From contig DATCJO010000200.1 in the NCBI GenBank assembly GCA_036562765.1, positions 1-64,000 on the forward strand: DNA of 64,000 nucleotides, read 5' to 3'. Under the pieces are notes generated by a model that made no database searches, had not been told where the DNA came from, and saw only the letters and a program-made list of their open reading frames with translations. Positions 9,590 through 18,824 of the stretch are shown piece by piece. Made by a program: the position numbers and the translations under genes. This DNA is from JAAYFT01 sp036562765. Its GTDB lineage: Bacteria > Bacillota > Clostridia > Tissierellales > Tissierellaceae. The first letter of the stretch is position 1. Every line of letters begins with the position of its first letter.

Positions 9590-9618
9590 TTGATTTATAA
9601 TTAATGTAGAAATATAAT
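9590..9618 (+). promoter_or_regulatory. Promoter of the M42 aminopeptidase gene
   Basis: TTGATT at 9590-9595, a 17-bp spacer and TATAAT at 9613-9618 form a good sigma-A promoter 33 bp before the TTG start. Confidence 0.7.
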
Positions 9619-9650
9619 TATATTAGATTATTCATGAAGGAGGAATTATT

Positions 9651-10676
9651 TTGGATTACATAGTTGAAAACCTTGAAAAACTCCTAAAAATACCAAGTCC
9701 AACTGGACACACAGAAAAAGCAATTGAGTTCGTTGAAGAAAGGTTCAAAGAATTGGGAATAGAAACTCGAAGAACTAATAAAGGAGCCCTAATTGCCACA
9801 ATAGTAGGAAAAAACAGAGATAAAGAAGTAACCCTATCTGGCCATGTAGATACCCTAGGAGCTATGGTAAAGGAAATAAAAGGAAATGGAAGACTAAAAA
9901 TAACTCAACTAGGCGGATATGTTTGGAACACTGTAGAAGGAGAACATGTAATTATCGAAACCTTAAATGGCAAGACTTATACAGGAACATTAATGACAAC
10001 TAAGGCTTCTTCTCACGTTCACGGTGAAGAAACTAAAAAGATTGAAAGAAATGCAGACAACATGGAAATTAGAATAGATGAGAAAGTATCATGTAAAGAA
10101 GATGTCTTGAAATTAGGCATCAATGTAGGAGATTTTGTATTCTTTGATCCCAGAGTCGTAGTTACTGAATCAGGATTTATTAAATCAAGACATCTAGATG
10201 ATAAAGCAGGGGTTATATGCCTTTTAGGTATAGCTAAACATCTAGTAGAGAATAAGATTATACCTAATTATACAACTAACTTCTTTATTTCTAATTATGA
10301 AGAAGTAGGACATGGTGCAGCAGCAGGCATTCCAGAGAAAACCTTTGAGTTTATAGCAGTAGATATGGCAGCACCTGGAGAAGGACAAACTTCTGATGAA
10401 TTTTCAGTAACCATCTGTGCAAAGGATAGCTCTGGCCCCTATGATTATGAACTAAGAAAAAGATTAATAAAATTGGCACAAGAAAATAACATAAATTACA
10501 AAGTTGACATATATCCTCATTATGGTTCAGATGGCTCTGCTGCACTTCGTGCAGGATATGATTTTAAAGTGGGCTTAATTGGACCTGGTGTCGATGCATC
10601 CCACAGCTTTGAAAGAACTCATGTTGAAGCACTACAAAATACCATAAAACTTGGAGTTGCATATTTAACTAAATAA
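9651..10676 (+). CDS. M42 family metallopeptidase (glutamyl aminopeptidase/endoglucanase-like)
   Basis: Cytosolic dinuclear metal aminopeptidase, 341 aa, usually a dodecameric tetrahedral complex that trims peptides after endoproteolysis. Metal ligands are visible in order: SGHVDTLG, the bridging Asp in RHLDDKAG, the catalytic pair in YEEVGHG, the Asp in AVDMAAPG and the terminal His in ASHSFERTH. The start is a TTG with GAAGGAGGAATTATT immediately upstream; no better ATG exists. It has its own promoter and terminator, so it is probably monocistronic. Peptide degradation fits an amino-acid fermenter. Confidence 0.93.
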   Translation: MDYIVENLEKLLKIPSPTGHTEKAIEFVEERFKELGIETRRTNKGALIATIVGKNRDKEVTLSGHVDTLGAMVKEIKGNGRLKITQLGGYVWNTVEGEHVIIETLNGKTYTGTLMTTKASSHVHGEETKKIERNADNMEIRIDEKVSCKEDVLKLGINVGDFVFFDPRVVVTESGFIKSRHLDDKAGVICLLGIAKHLVENKIIPNYTTNFFISNYEEVGHGAAAGIPEKTFEFIAVDMAAPGEGQTSDEFSVTICAKDSSGPYDYELRKRLIKLAQENNINYKVDIYPHYGSDGSAALRAGYDFKVGLIGPGVDASHSFERTHVEALQNTIKLGVAYLTK

Positions 10677-10687
10677 TTTAATCCTCT

Positions 10688-10720
10688 AAAACCTCCAAGT
10701 AGCAGTCTACTTGGAGGTTT
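10688..10720 (+). terminator. Terminator after the M42 gene
   Basis: Perfect 14-bp stem (arms AAACCTCCAAGTAG/CTACTTGGAGGTTT), 4-nt loop, followed by TT. Confidence 0.9.
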
Positions 10721-10780
10721 TTCCATTATTTACAATTGTTATATTTAAATATTTGGGAAACATAATATTGAGGTGATATA

Positions 10781-11302
10781 ATGAATGTCAATGAAAAATT
10801 TATTATAAATTTACAGGGGAAATCCTATGTTACTTATGAAGGCCTTTTAGACTTAGCCCATCAGAAAAATTTAAAGTCCCTAGAAGTTGAAATAATACAA
10901 ATACCCACCAATGAAAATGGCATGACTGCCATTTGTAAAGCAGTAGCAACAACCGATGAGGAAAGATTTCAAGATATAGGAGATGCTTCACCAAGGTCAG
11001 TGAATACTGCTTTAGTTCCACATCTAATTAGAATGGCATCAACTAGAGCAAAAGCTAGAGTGCTTAGGGATTTAACTAATGTTGGAATGACTGCTATTGA
11101 AGAATTATCTATTGATGACAACATAATTTCAGATGAAGATACAAACTACTCAGTACCATTAGACGAAGCGCCAACTTCAAGGCAAATAGAAACAATTAAG
11201 AAATTGGCAGGAGAATTAAACCATCAGATAAACTATGAAAACTTAACAAAGAAATCTGCAGCAACCATCATATCAAAATTAATAGAAGAAAAGAAAAAAT
11301 AG
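10781..11302 (+). CDS. Conserved protein with a Rad52/Erf-like TRAKARVLRD motif
   Basis: A 173-aa protein of unproven function. The N-terminal half (1-110) has alternating strands, an NLQGKSYVTYEGLLDLA opening, and PHLIRMASTRAKARVLRDLTN around 85-105. That last motif resembles the 'ETRAxxRAL' helix of phage single-strand annealing proteins of the Erf/Rad52 type. After a Ser/Asp-rich linker (about 113-130) comes a helical C-terminal segment (TSRQIETIKKLAGELN) like those at the end of phage recombination proteins. There are no phage neighbours. AGGTGA precedes the ATG. It follows the M42 terminator and converges on yvcK. The annealing idea is inference only. Confidence 0.75.
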   Translation: MNVNEKFIINLQGKSYVTYEGLLDLAHQKNLKSLEVEIIQIPTNENGMTAICKAVATTDEERFQDIGDASPRSVNTALVPHLIRMASTRAKARVLRDLTNVGMTAIEELSIDDNIISDEDTNYSVPLDEAPTSRQIETIKKLAGELNHQINYENLTKKSAATIISKLIEEKKK

Positions 11303-11323
11303 GCTATGCTTATTTTTCTTTTC
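11288..11323. terminator. Bidirectional terminator shared by convergent genes
   Basis: Inverted repeat (arms GAAAAGAAAAAATA-type and TATTTTTCTTTTC, loop GGCTATGCT). It overlaps the last codons of both the 173-aa gene and yvcK. The A/T-rich arms give a U-tract in either direction. Confidence 0.65.
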
Positions 11324-12320
11324 TAGCTATGTCCATTAGGATTTTGCTTAACTTTATGTTATCATGCCTAATATAGTCATTTTTAATATCTATCAGTTTT
11401 TCCCCAATTAGCTTTATATTCATGGATTCCAATATTTTCTCATCATCTTTTCCCAATAAAACTGGTTGTGAGCCATCTAAAACATATTTCTCCAAGATAT
11501 CCAAAGGGATTTCCTCAGTATTTGCAATCACATAATCAAGAAAATCTGGAGTACTATGCTTTAATATGGCATGTACATGGTCAAGTACATTATAACCGTC
11601 AGTTTCTCCCGGTTGAGTCATAATATTGGCTATATATACCTTTGGTGCTTTAGCGTTATTTATTATTTCAACCATATCTTTTACCAGCAGATTTGGAATA
11701 ACTGAAGTATATAGGCTCCCTGGGCCTAAAACTATAATATCTGCTTCATTAATTGCTTCAATAGATTCTTCTAAAGGATAGCTAATTTTGGGTTCCATAT
11801 AAATATAATCAATTCTACTTCCTGCCTTAATTGCTTCAACTGGAATATGGGATTCGCCTCTTAACACTTCCCCATTCTCCAATACAGCACATAATGTTAC
11901 ATTTTCCAAAGTCATAGGCAGCACTTTCCCAGTAACAGCTAATACATTGCATGTTTCTTTAATAGCCCTTTCAAAGCTTCCGTAAATTTCATTCATGGCA
12001 GCTATAAACAAGTTGCCAAAATTCTGCCCCTTTAACGTACCTTCAGTAAATCTGTACTGCAGCAGCTTTTCCATAGTAGGTTCGGTGTTAGCCAGTGCAA
12101 GAATACAGGACCTAATGTCACCAGGTGGAAGCATACCAAGGTCTTCCCTTAACTTCCCAGAACCTCCTCCATCATCAGCAACAGTAACAATTGCAGTAAT
12201 ATTAGGAGTAAATTTTTTTAACCCTCTTAATAAAATGGATAAGCCTGTACCACCGCCAATAGCTACAACCTTTGGCTCATGACTTAACTTTCCATCATTA
12301 TCATAATTTATGTCAGCCAT
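11310..12320 (-). CDS. yvcK: YvcK family gluconeogenesis/morphogenesis factor
   Basis: UDP-sugar-binding CofD-like protein of 336 aa, needed in Bacillus for growth on gluconeogenic carbon sources and normal cell shape. The nucleotide-binding opening VVAIGGGTGLSILLRGLK (about 18-35), TVADDGGGSGKLREDLG and GPGSLYTSVIPNLLV are diagnostic. AAAGGGGAA precedes the ATG. It follows rapZ closely, and the two probably form one transcript with murB and the PHP gene. Normally whiA comes next; here the convergent 173-aa gene interrupts. Confidence 0.95.
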   Translation of the reverse strand: MADINYDNDGKLSHEPKVVAIGGGTGLSILLRGLKKFTPNITAIVTVADDGGGSGKLREDLGMLPPGDIRSCILALANTEPTMEKLLQYRFTEGTLKGQNFGNLFIAAMNEIYGSFERAIKETCNVLAVTGKVLPMTLENVTLCAVLENGEVLRGESHIPVEAIKAGSRIDYIYMEPKISYPLEESIEAINEADIIVLGPGSLYTSVIPNLLVKDMVEIINNAKAPKVYIANIMTQPGETDGYNVLDHVHAILKHSTPDFLDYVIANTEEIPLDILEKYVLDGSQPVLLGKDDEKILESMNIKLIGEKLIDIKNDYIRHDNIKLSKILMDIARKEK

Positions 12321-12333
12321 ATTGAATTCCCCT

Positions 12334-13191
12334 TTATTTAATATTTAAATCTCTGTGACTTACTGTAACTCTATAACCATGATCTTTTAGAATCTCGCCA
12401 ATCTTGTTGGCAATTGCAACAGACCTATGAACCCCTCCAGTACAACCTATTCCTAAAATAAGTTGAGATTTCCCTTCTCTTATATAATATGGTATTAAAA
12501 ATTCTAACATATCTATTAATTTTGAAATAAAAATATTTGTCTCAGGCCATTTAAATACATAACTTTTTACCTCTTCATCTTCCCCAGTACAATGCCTCAA
12601 TTCTGGAACATAATATGGATTTGGCATAAACCTCACATCAAAAATCAAATCGCCATCTAAAAGCATTCCGTGTTTGAAACCAAAGGAACTAATTGAAATG
12701 GATATATTTTTATCTTCCTTTCCTTCTAGGAAAATCTTTCTCAACTCTTCCTTTAACATCCCCAAAGTTAGTTTTGAAGTATCTATGATATAATCTGCCC
12801 TTTTCTTTACTTCATATAATAGCTCCCTTTCCCTCTTTATGCCTTCTATTATGCTTCCATCAGGATTTAAAGGATGAGGCCTTCTTAATTCCTTATACCT
12901 TTTAATTAAAGTGCTGTCAGAGGATTCCAAAAACAATATTTTGTATGATATACCCATCTTTTTAAGCCCTTCTAGTCCACTAAATAAATTGTCAAAGAAT
13001 TCTCCTGAACGTATGTCTACTACTACAGCTACTTTCTCTATGTCCCTCTTAGATTCATTGCAGAGTTCTGCAAATTTTGTTAAGAGTACTGGAGGAAGAT
13101 TGTCCATACAATAATAATTCATATCTTCCATTATTTTCATGGCTTGAGATTTACCAGCACCCGACATGCCAGTAATAACTAAAAATTCCAT
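12334..13191 (-). CDS. rapZ: RapZ/YvcJ family nucleotide-binding protein
   Basis: P-loop ATP/GTP-binding protein, 285 aa, full family length. In E. coli RapZ controls glucosamine-6-phosphate synthase mRNA through GlmZ; in B. subtilis YvcJ affects competence. The Walker A motif GMSGAGKS is at 8-15, and the C-terminal domain contains SFGFKHGM and GIGCTGGVHRSV, both highly conserved. AGGTGA precedes the ATG. The neighbours php and yvcK are the usual ones. The RNA-adaptor role should not be assumed in Firmicutes. Confidence 0.95.
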   Translation of the reverse strand: MEFLVITGMSGAGKSQAMKIMEDMNYYCMDNLPPVLLTKFAELCNESKRDIEKVAVVVDIRSGEFFDNLFSGLEGLKKMGISYKILFLESSDSTLIKRYKELRRPHPLNPDGSIIEGIKRERELLYEVKKRADYIIDTSKLTLGMLKEELRKIFLEGKEDKNISISISSFGFKHGMLLDGDLIFDVRFMPNPYYVPELRHCTGEDEEVKSYVFKWPETNIFISKLIDMLEFLIPYYIREGKSQLILGIGCTGGVHRSVAIANKIGEILKDHGYRVTVSHRDLNIK

Positions 13192-13202
13192 AGGGGTTCA
13201 CC

Positions 13203-13970
13203 TCAGCTAACTTCAATATTCACAATCCTATCAAGGGGCATGTTGGCTACAATTGCCTTTCTAATACCTTCATCAACATTGCCCACATCCTCTGGCCTAT
13301 GAGCGTCACTATTTACCATGAATTTTATATCTATATCTAGTAAAAGCTTAAGGCTTTCTACAGATAATTGGCTGTGCTTTGCACTTATTTCGAGATAAGT
13401 ATTATGTTTATTGGCTTCTTTTGCCAATTCTACAATATCTACCTTTGCTTTGGACCCTGGGTGGGTAATTAAGTTTATTGGATACTTATTTAAAGCTTTT
13501 ATATAGGCAAGGGTATTTAATTCTTTTGCTTTTTCCTTTCCTAAATGGAAAAACTTAGATATTGGATTTAAGACATATAATCCAAAACCATCAGATAATG
13601 ATTTTGGAGTAGCACCATAGTGATATCCCATTAAAAGAATATCTATATATTTTAATAATTTTTCATCTACATCAATAGTTCCATCTAATCCTACTAAATT
13701 TGCTTCCACCCCAAGTAGGATTTTTAAACCTTTGGGTACAAACTCTTCATTTAGCCTATCTATCTCTTCCCTCATCTTTGGTATGTTTTCTTTTCTTACG
13801 CCATATACATAATGTCCTGGGCCATGCTCACATATAGCCACTTCTCTAAGCCCTTTTTTTAATGCTGCTTCAGCATTTTCCCTTATTGTTCCCTTGGCAT
13901 GGGTTCCCTTTTTTCTAAATCCGCTACTATAAATAGTATGAGTGTGATAATCCCCAATTAGTTTTATCAT
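13203..13970 (-). CDS. PHP domain phosphoesterase
   Basis: A 255-aa member of the polymerase-and-histidinol-phosphatase superfamily. The metal site can be read in DYHTHTIYSSG (7-17), CEHGPGHYVYG, LGVEANLVG, ITHPGS and VNSDAHRPEDVG. The family includes histidinol phosphatases, YcdX-type phosphatases and nucleotide phosphoesterases; the substrate here is unknown. The ATG directly abuts the murB stop (TAGATG), with GGAGG inside the end of murB, so translation is coupled. Its place between murB and rapZ is conserved in many Clostridia. Confidence 0.9.
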   Translation of the reverse strand: MIKLIGDYHTHTIYSSGFRKKGTHAKGTIRENAEAALKKGLREVAICEHGPGHYVYGVRKENIPKMREEIDRLNEEFVPKGLKILLGVEANLVGLDGTIDVDEKLLKYIDILLMGYHYGATPKSLSDGFGLYVLNPISKFFHLGKEKAKELNTLAYIKALNKYPINLITHPGSKAKVDIVELAKEANKHNTYLEISAKHSQLSVESLKLLLDIDIKFMVNSDAHRPEDVGNVDEGIRKAIVANMPLDRIVNIEVS

Positions 13971-14882
13971 CTAATCCTCCCCTATTATTTTTATCTCTGG
14001 TTCTAGTTTAACCCCAAATTTATCGTTTACTACTTTTTGTATAACTGATATTAAATTTAATACATCTTTACAAGTAGCATTATCTATATTGACAACAAAA
14101 CCACAGTGCTTGTCAGATACTGCTGCACCACCTAATCTTAAGCCCCTTAATCCTGCATCTTCTATTAACTTCCCAGCAAAATACCCTTCTGGCCTTTTAA
14201 ATGTGCTTCCAGCACTAGGAAGTTCAAGAGGCTGCTTTGATTTTCTTCTATAAGTCAAGTCATTAATTGTTGATTCGATTTCTGAATAATTACCAGGTTC
14301 AAGTTCCAATTCTACGCTAAGTACTATTAAACCTTCATCACCTACTCTGCTATTCCTATATCTAAAGTTCATCTCTTCATTTGAAAACTCCCTTATTTCG
14401 TTATTTCTATCTAAAGCCCTTACTTTCTTTACAACATCCTTCATTTCACCGCCATAAGCACCAGCATTCATTGTTATTGCACCGCCAATTGTTCCTGGTA
14501 TTCCTGAAGCAAATTCAAAATTCTTTAAACTATGTTTTAATGCAACTCTGCTAACCTGAGAAAGCAACGCACCAGCTTCACAGTAAATTGTATTTCCATT
14601 TACTTTTATATCGTTGCATCCTTCATAGATTTTAATTACTACTCCTCTTATACCTCCATCTCTAACAAGCAAGTTACTGCCATTTCCCATTATGAAATAA
14701 TCTATATCATTTTCCCTGCAAAATCTAACTGCATCTATTAACCCTTCTATTGTATTTGGAATAATCATCACATCTGCAGGGCCGCCAATTTTAAATGTAG
14801 TATGGTTCTTCATAGGTTCATCATATAATATTTTGCCAAAGGATTTATTTACAAACATTTTCTGAATTTCCGCCTTATTCAA
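13971..14882 (-). CDS. murB: UDP-N-acetylmuramate dehydrogenase
   Basis: FAD enzyme reducing UDP-GlcNAc-enolpyruvate to UDP-MurNAc in peptidoglycan synthesis, 303 aa. Motifs are NHTTFKIGGPADV (FAD domain), MGNGSNLLVRDGG, GIPGTIGGAITMNAGAYGGE, the RYRNSR loop and the catalytic Ser region PSAGSTFKRPEG. It belongs to the shorter type without the E. coli-specific loop extension. I place the start at TTG 14882, 8 nt after GGGAG; a GTG at 14891 lies too close to that site. It is the first gene of murB-php-rapZ-yvcK. Confidence 0.93.
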   Translation of the reverse strand: MNKAEIQKMFVNKSFGKILYDEPMKNHTTFKIGGPADVMIIPNTIEGLIDAVRFCRENDIDYFIMGNGSNLLVRDGGIRGVVIKIYEGCNDIKVNGNTIYCEAGALLSQVSRVALKHSLKNFEFASGIPGTIGGAITMNAGAYGGEMKDVVKKVRALDRNNEIREFSNEEMNFRYRNSRVGDEGLIVLSVELELEPGNYSEIESTINDLTYRRKSKQPLELPSAGSTFKRPEGYFAGKLIEDAGLRGLRLGGAAVSDKHCGFVVNIDNATCKDVLNLISVIQKVVNDKFGVKLEPEIKIIGED

Positions 14883-14985
14883 TAAAATCACTCCCTTTAT
14901 ATATTACCTATATTATTTTATCAAACTTATTTGCTTATTACTAATAAATTTATAGTAATATCTATTATTCTTTATAACTTAAATA

Positions 14986-15007
14986 TAAAAAAAAGAGCTT
15001 ATGCTCT
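14986..15007 (-). terminator. Second hairpin terminator upstream of murB
   Basis: Minus-strand hairpin AGAGC-ATAA-GCTCT followed by nine T. It lies about 110 bp before murB and about 130 bp after the stronger nifJ terminator. It may be a backup terminator, a murB leader attenuator, or the end of a short transcript. Confidence 0.55.
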
Positions 15008-15132
15008 ATAAATCATCAGTTATTTCATCTAATATGATACAGAATCATTCTAATATGCTCCATATCCAAGTATATCGACATTGTATGAGCTTAAACATAA
15101 CTTTAGAAAATAAATCCATCATAAAAAGGAAC

Positions 15133-15167
15133 AAAAAACAAGGTTGTGGATTTTTCCACAACCTTGT
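15133..15167 (-). terminator. Terminator of nifJ
   Basis: Thirteen-base perfect arms (ACAAGGTTGTGGA/TCCACAACCTTGT), 4-nt loop, followed by T6 on the minus strand, 12 bp after the nifJ stop. Confidence 0.95.
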
Positions 15168-15178
15168 TCTTATCTATA

Positions 15179-18100
15179 CTATTGTAATTCTGCCATCTTC
15201 TTGTATTGTTCGTATCTTGCTTTAGCATCTCTTTCTGCAGCTTTGAATAGTTCTTCTGCTATTTCAGGGAATGCTATCTTCAATGATGTATACCTTACTT
15301 CAGAATTAATAAAGTCCATAAATGGTTCTGTTGGTTCTTTAGAGTCTAATACGAATGGGTTCTTGCCTTGTTCTTTTAGTCTTGGATCATATCTGAATAG
15401 ATGCCAATATCCTGTGTCTACTGCTTTCTTTTCTTGCTTAATGCTCTTGCCCATACCAACTCTAATACCATGGTTAATACATGGAGCATAAGCTATAACT
15501 AATGATGGTCCATCATAGGATTCTGCTTCCTTAAGAGCTTTGATTAATTGGTTCATATTAGCACCTAGTGCAACTTGTGCTACATATACATAACCATAGG
15601 ATGTCATCATTAATCCTAAGTTCTTCTTAGTTACTTTCTTACCAGAAGCTGCGAATTTAGCAACTGCTGCAGTTGGAGTAGCTTTTGATGATTGACCACC
15701 AGTATTGGAGTAAACTTCTGTATCTAGTACTAATACATTTACATCTTCTCCTGATGCTAGAACATGGTCTAAACCACCAAATCCGATATCATATGCCCAA
15801 CCGTCTCCACCAATGATCCATACAGATCTCTTGATTAGGTAGTCTTTTAATTCTTCAATTTCTGCAAGGATTTCTCTTCCTCTTTCACTGTTTACTTCTT
15901 TCTTTAATCTTGGAATAATCATTCCTGCAGCCTTCTTAGAAGCCCTTGCGTCTTTCTTGCCTTCTATCCATTCTTTGAAGTATCCGTTTAATTCTTCATC
16001 AACGTTAAGTTCGATGAATTCTTTCATCAATGCTTCTATTCTATCTCTTATTTGTCTTACAGCTACTGCCATACCATATCCATATTCTGCGTTATCTTCG
16101 AATAGTGAGTTAGCCCATGATGGTCCTTTACCTTCTTGATTCTTGCAGTATGGCATTGATGGTGCAGAAGCTCCCCAAATTGATGAACAACCAGTTGCGT
16201 TTGCAATCATCATTCTATCGCCAAACAATTGAGTAACTAGTTTTACATATGGAGTTTCACCACAACCAGCACATGCTCCTGAGAATTGAAGTAATGGTTC
16301 TTTGAATTGTGAACCTTTAACTGTAAATTCATCCATTAATCCTTCTTTAACTTTTACAGTCATTGCATAATCCCAGTTCTTAGATTGTACTTCTAATTCT
16401 TCTTCAAATGGTCTCATAACTAATGCTTTTTCCTTAGCAGGACATACATCAGCGCAGTTACCGCAACCTGTACAATCTAATGGGCTAATTTGGATACGGA
16501 ATTCTAATCCTTCCAATCCTTTTCCTACAGCTTTAATTGTTTCAAATGTTTCTGGTGCATTCTTCTTTTCTTCAGCATCTACTAGTATTGGTCTTACTAC
16601 AGCATGTGGACATACAAATGAGCATTGGTTACATTGTATACAATTTTCCTTAATCCAATGAGGAACTTCAACTGCTATACCACGTTTTTCATATTGAGAA
16701 GTTCCATGTGGGAATGAACCGTCTTCCATACCTACAAAGGCACTTACTGGTAAATCGTCGCCTTCTTGTCTATTCATTGGGATTAATATGTTCTTAATGA
16801 AATCTGGTAAATCTTTATCTTCTTCAACTTTTTCTTCTTCTGCGTATTTCCATGATTCTGGTACATTTACCTTAACTGGAGCGTGTATACCTGCTTCTAC
16901 TGCTTTGAAGTTCATATTAACTATATCTTCACCTTTATGGCCATATTCTTTAACTATTGACTTCTTCAAGTGTTCAACTGCTTCTTCAATTGGAAGTACT
17001 CCTGATAGCTTGAAGAAAGCAGATTGCATTATCATGTTGATTCTTCCGCCTAAGCCAATTTCTCTAGCAATCTTTGTAGCATCAATGATATAGAAGTTAA
17101 TATCATTTTCTGCAATATATTTCTTCATTGAAGCTGGAAGATTCTTGTCAAGTTCTTCTTCAGCCCAGCTGCAGTTTAATAAGAATGTTCCGCCTTTCTT
17201 CAATCCTTTTAACAAATCATATTGATATACATATGATTGTTTTGAGCAGGATATGAAGTCAGCATCTGTAATCAAGTAAGTAGATTTAATAGGCTTATGA
17301 CCAAATCTTAAGTGGGAAATTGTAACTCCACCAGATTTCTTACTATCGTATGCGAAATATCCTTGAGCATACATGTCAGTATCGTCGCCTATGATCTTAA
17401 TAGCTTGTTTGTTAGCTCCAACAGTACCATCGGAACCAAATCCCCAGAATTTACATCTAATAGTATCTTCTGGTTCAGTCTTAATAGTTTCTTTTATTTC
17501 AAGTGATGTATGAGTTACATCATCAACAATACCAATTGTAAATCTGTCTTTTGGATTATCTAACTTCAAGTTTTCAAATACTGCATAGATTTGTGATGGT
17601 GTAGTATCCTTTGAACCTAAACCATATCTTCCGCCAACAATAACTGGTTTCATATCTGAACTGTAGAATACACTCTTAACATCTAGATACAATGGTTCGC
17701 CAATTGAACCTTTTTCCTTAGTCCTATCCAAAACTGCTATCTTCTTAACTGTCTTTGGCAATACGTCAAAGAAGTGTTTAGCTGAGAATGGTCTATAAAG
17801 ATGAACCTTTATAACTCCAACTTTTTCTCCTCTAGCCATTAAGTAGTCAACAGTTTCTTCAATTGTTTCAGTTACAGAACCCATTGCAACTATAATTCTT
17901 TCAGCTTCTGGATGTCCATAATAATTAAATGGCTTATATTCTCTGCCAGTTATCTTGCTTATTTCATTCATGTAATGAACAACTACATCTACAACCTTTT
18001 CATAGTATGGGTTTGATGCTTCTGCTTCTTGGAAATAAATGTCTGGGTTTTGAGCTGTACCCTTTGTATATGGATTTTCTGGGCTTAAAGCTCTTTGTCT

Positions 18101-18709
18101 AAATCTATTTAGTGCTTCATAGTCGATTAATTTTGCCAAGTCTTCATATTCCATAACTTCAATCTTTTGAATTTCATGGCTTGTTCTGAATCCATCAAAG
18201 AAATGTAAAAATGGAATACTTGACTTAATAGCTGAAAGATGTGCAACACCAGCTAAATCCATAACTTCTTGCACAGAACCAGATGCAAGCAAAGCAAATC
18301 CTGTTTGTCTTGTAGCCATAACGTCTTGATGGTCACCAAATATGCTTAGTGCATGGCTTGCAACTGCTCTTGCTGAAACATGGAATACTCCTGGTAGAAG
18401 TTCCCCAGCAATCTTATACATATTTGGAATCATAAGTAGTAAACCTTGAGATGCTGTGAAAGTTGTAGTTAAAGCACCAGCTGACAACGAGCCATGAACA
18501 GCCCCTGCAGCACCTGCTTCAGATTGCATTTCAACAACTCTTACTGTTTGACCAAATATATTTTTTCTGCCGTTGGCAGCCCATTCATCTATTAATTCTG
18601 CCATTGGTGACGATGGTGTAATTGGATAGATTGCGGCTACATCTGTGAAGGCATAAGCCACGTGTGCAGCTGCAGTGTTACCATCCATTGTCTTCATTAC
18701 TTTTGCCAT
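15179..18709 (-). CDS. nifJ: Pyruvate:ferredoxin (flavodoxin) oxidoreductase, single-chain
   Basis: Oxidises pyruvate with CoA to acetyl-CoA, CO2 and reduced ferredoxin, the central energy step of fermentative Clostridia. At 1176 aa it is full length. Domains in order: alpha-type domain I with IYPITPSSPMAE, domain II (about 260-415), gamma domain with WGFGSDGTVGANKQAI near 430, two 4Fe-4S clusters CIQCNQCSFVCP and CTGCGNCADVCP around 690-755, and the thiamine-pyrophosphate domain with CAGCGETPY and GDGWAYDIGFGGLDH. The extra C-terminal segment matches homodimeric clostridial enzymes. It is monocistronic, with a good promoter and a strong terminator, so high expression is likely. Its codon use looks optimised relative to neighbours. 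Confidence 0.98.
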   Translation of the reverse strand: MAKVMKTMDGNTAAAHVAYAFTDVAAIYPITPSSPMAELIDEWAANGRKNIFGQTVRVVEMQSEAGAAGAVHGSLSAGALTTTFTASQGLLLMIPNMYKIAGELLPGVFHVSARAVASHALSIFGDHQDVMATRQTGFALLASGSVQEVMDLAGVAHLSAIKSSIPFLHFFDGFRTSHEIQKIEVMEYEDLAKLIDYEALNRFRQRALSPENPYTKGTAQNPDIYFQEAEASNPYYEKVVDVVVHYMNEISKITGREYKPFNYYGHPEAERIIVAMGSVTETIEETVDYLMARGEKVGVIKVHLYRPFSAKHFFDVLPKTVKKIAVLDRTKEKGSIGEPLYLDVKSVFYSSDMKPVIVGGRYGLGSKDTTPSQIYAVFENLKLDNPKDRFTIGIVDDVTHTSLEIKETIKTEPEDTIRCKFWGFGSDGTVGANKQAIKIIGDDTDMYAQGYFAYDSKKSGGVTISHLRFGHKPIKSTYLITDADFISCSKQSYVYQYDLLKGLKKGGTFLLNCSWAEEELDKNLPASMKKYIAENDINFYIIDATKIAREIGLGGRINMIMQSAFFKLSGVLPIEEAVEHLKKSIVKEYGHKGEDIVNMNFKAVEAGIHAPVKVNVPESWKYAEEEKVEEDKDLPDFIKNILIPMNRQEGDDLPVSAFVGMEDGSFPHGTSQYEKRGIAVEVPHWIKENCIQCNQCSFVCPHAVVRPILVDAEEKKNAPETFETIKAVGKGLEGLEFRIQISPLDCTGCGNCADVCPAKEKALVMRPFEEELEVQSKNWDYAMTVKVKEGLMDEFTVKGSQFKEPLLQFSGACAGCGETPYVKLVTQLFGDRMMIANATGCSSIWGASAPSMPYCKNQEGKGPSWANSLFEDNAEYGYGMAVAVRQIRDRIEALMKEFIELNVDEELNGYFKEWIEGKKDARASKKAAGMIIPRLKKEVNSERGREILAEIEELKDYLIKRSVWIIGGDGWAYDIGFGGLDHVLASGEDVNVLVLDTEVYSNTGGQSSKATPTAAVAKFAASGKKVTKKNLGLMMTSYGYVYVAQVALGANMNQLIKALKEAESYDGPSLVIAYAPCINHGIRVGMGKSIKQEKKAVDTGYWHLFRYDPRLKEQGKNPFVLDSKEPTEPFMDFINSEVRYTSLKIAFPEIAEELFKAAERDAKARYEQYKKMAELQ

Positions 18710-18795
18710 AAAATAGCCCCCTTACCATAAAATTGTAAAAAGAATAACAATCCTCAATTTTGAGAATTAGAAATTTTTATATATAGTCTACTTTA

Positions 18796-18824
18796 AGTAT
18801 ATTTTATTTCACAGATAAAGTCAA
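18796..18824 (-). promoter_or_regulatory. Promoter of nifJ
   Basis: TTGACT (18824-18819), a 17-bp spacer and TATACT (18801-18796) on the minus strand make a strong sigma-A promoter about 85 bp before the nifJ ATG. The leader contains a small inverted repeat CTCAATTTTGAG. Confidence 0.7.

Larger units (their letters stand above)
14883..15178. other. Intergenic region between nifJ and murB
   Basis: About 295 bp of AT-rich DNA. It holds the nifJ terminator (15133-15167), a second hairpin-U-tract (14986-15007) and the undefined murB promoter. A 25-codon reading frame at 15045-15122 (minus) lacks a ribosome-binding site. No RNA gene is recognised. Confidence 0.5.

Noticed and set aside
15045..15122. 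25-codon minus-strand frame between the two terminators upstream of murB
   Set aside because: Hydrophobic and starts with two ATGs, but no Shine-Dalgarno precedes it; the upstream sequence is the nifJ terminator tail.
15008..15132. tRNA or known small RNA in the interval
   Set aside because: No cloverleaf, no known RNA consensus; AT-rich sequence only.
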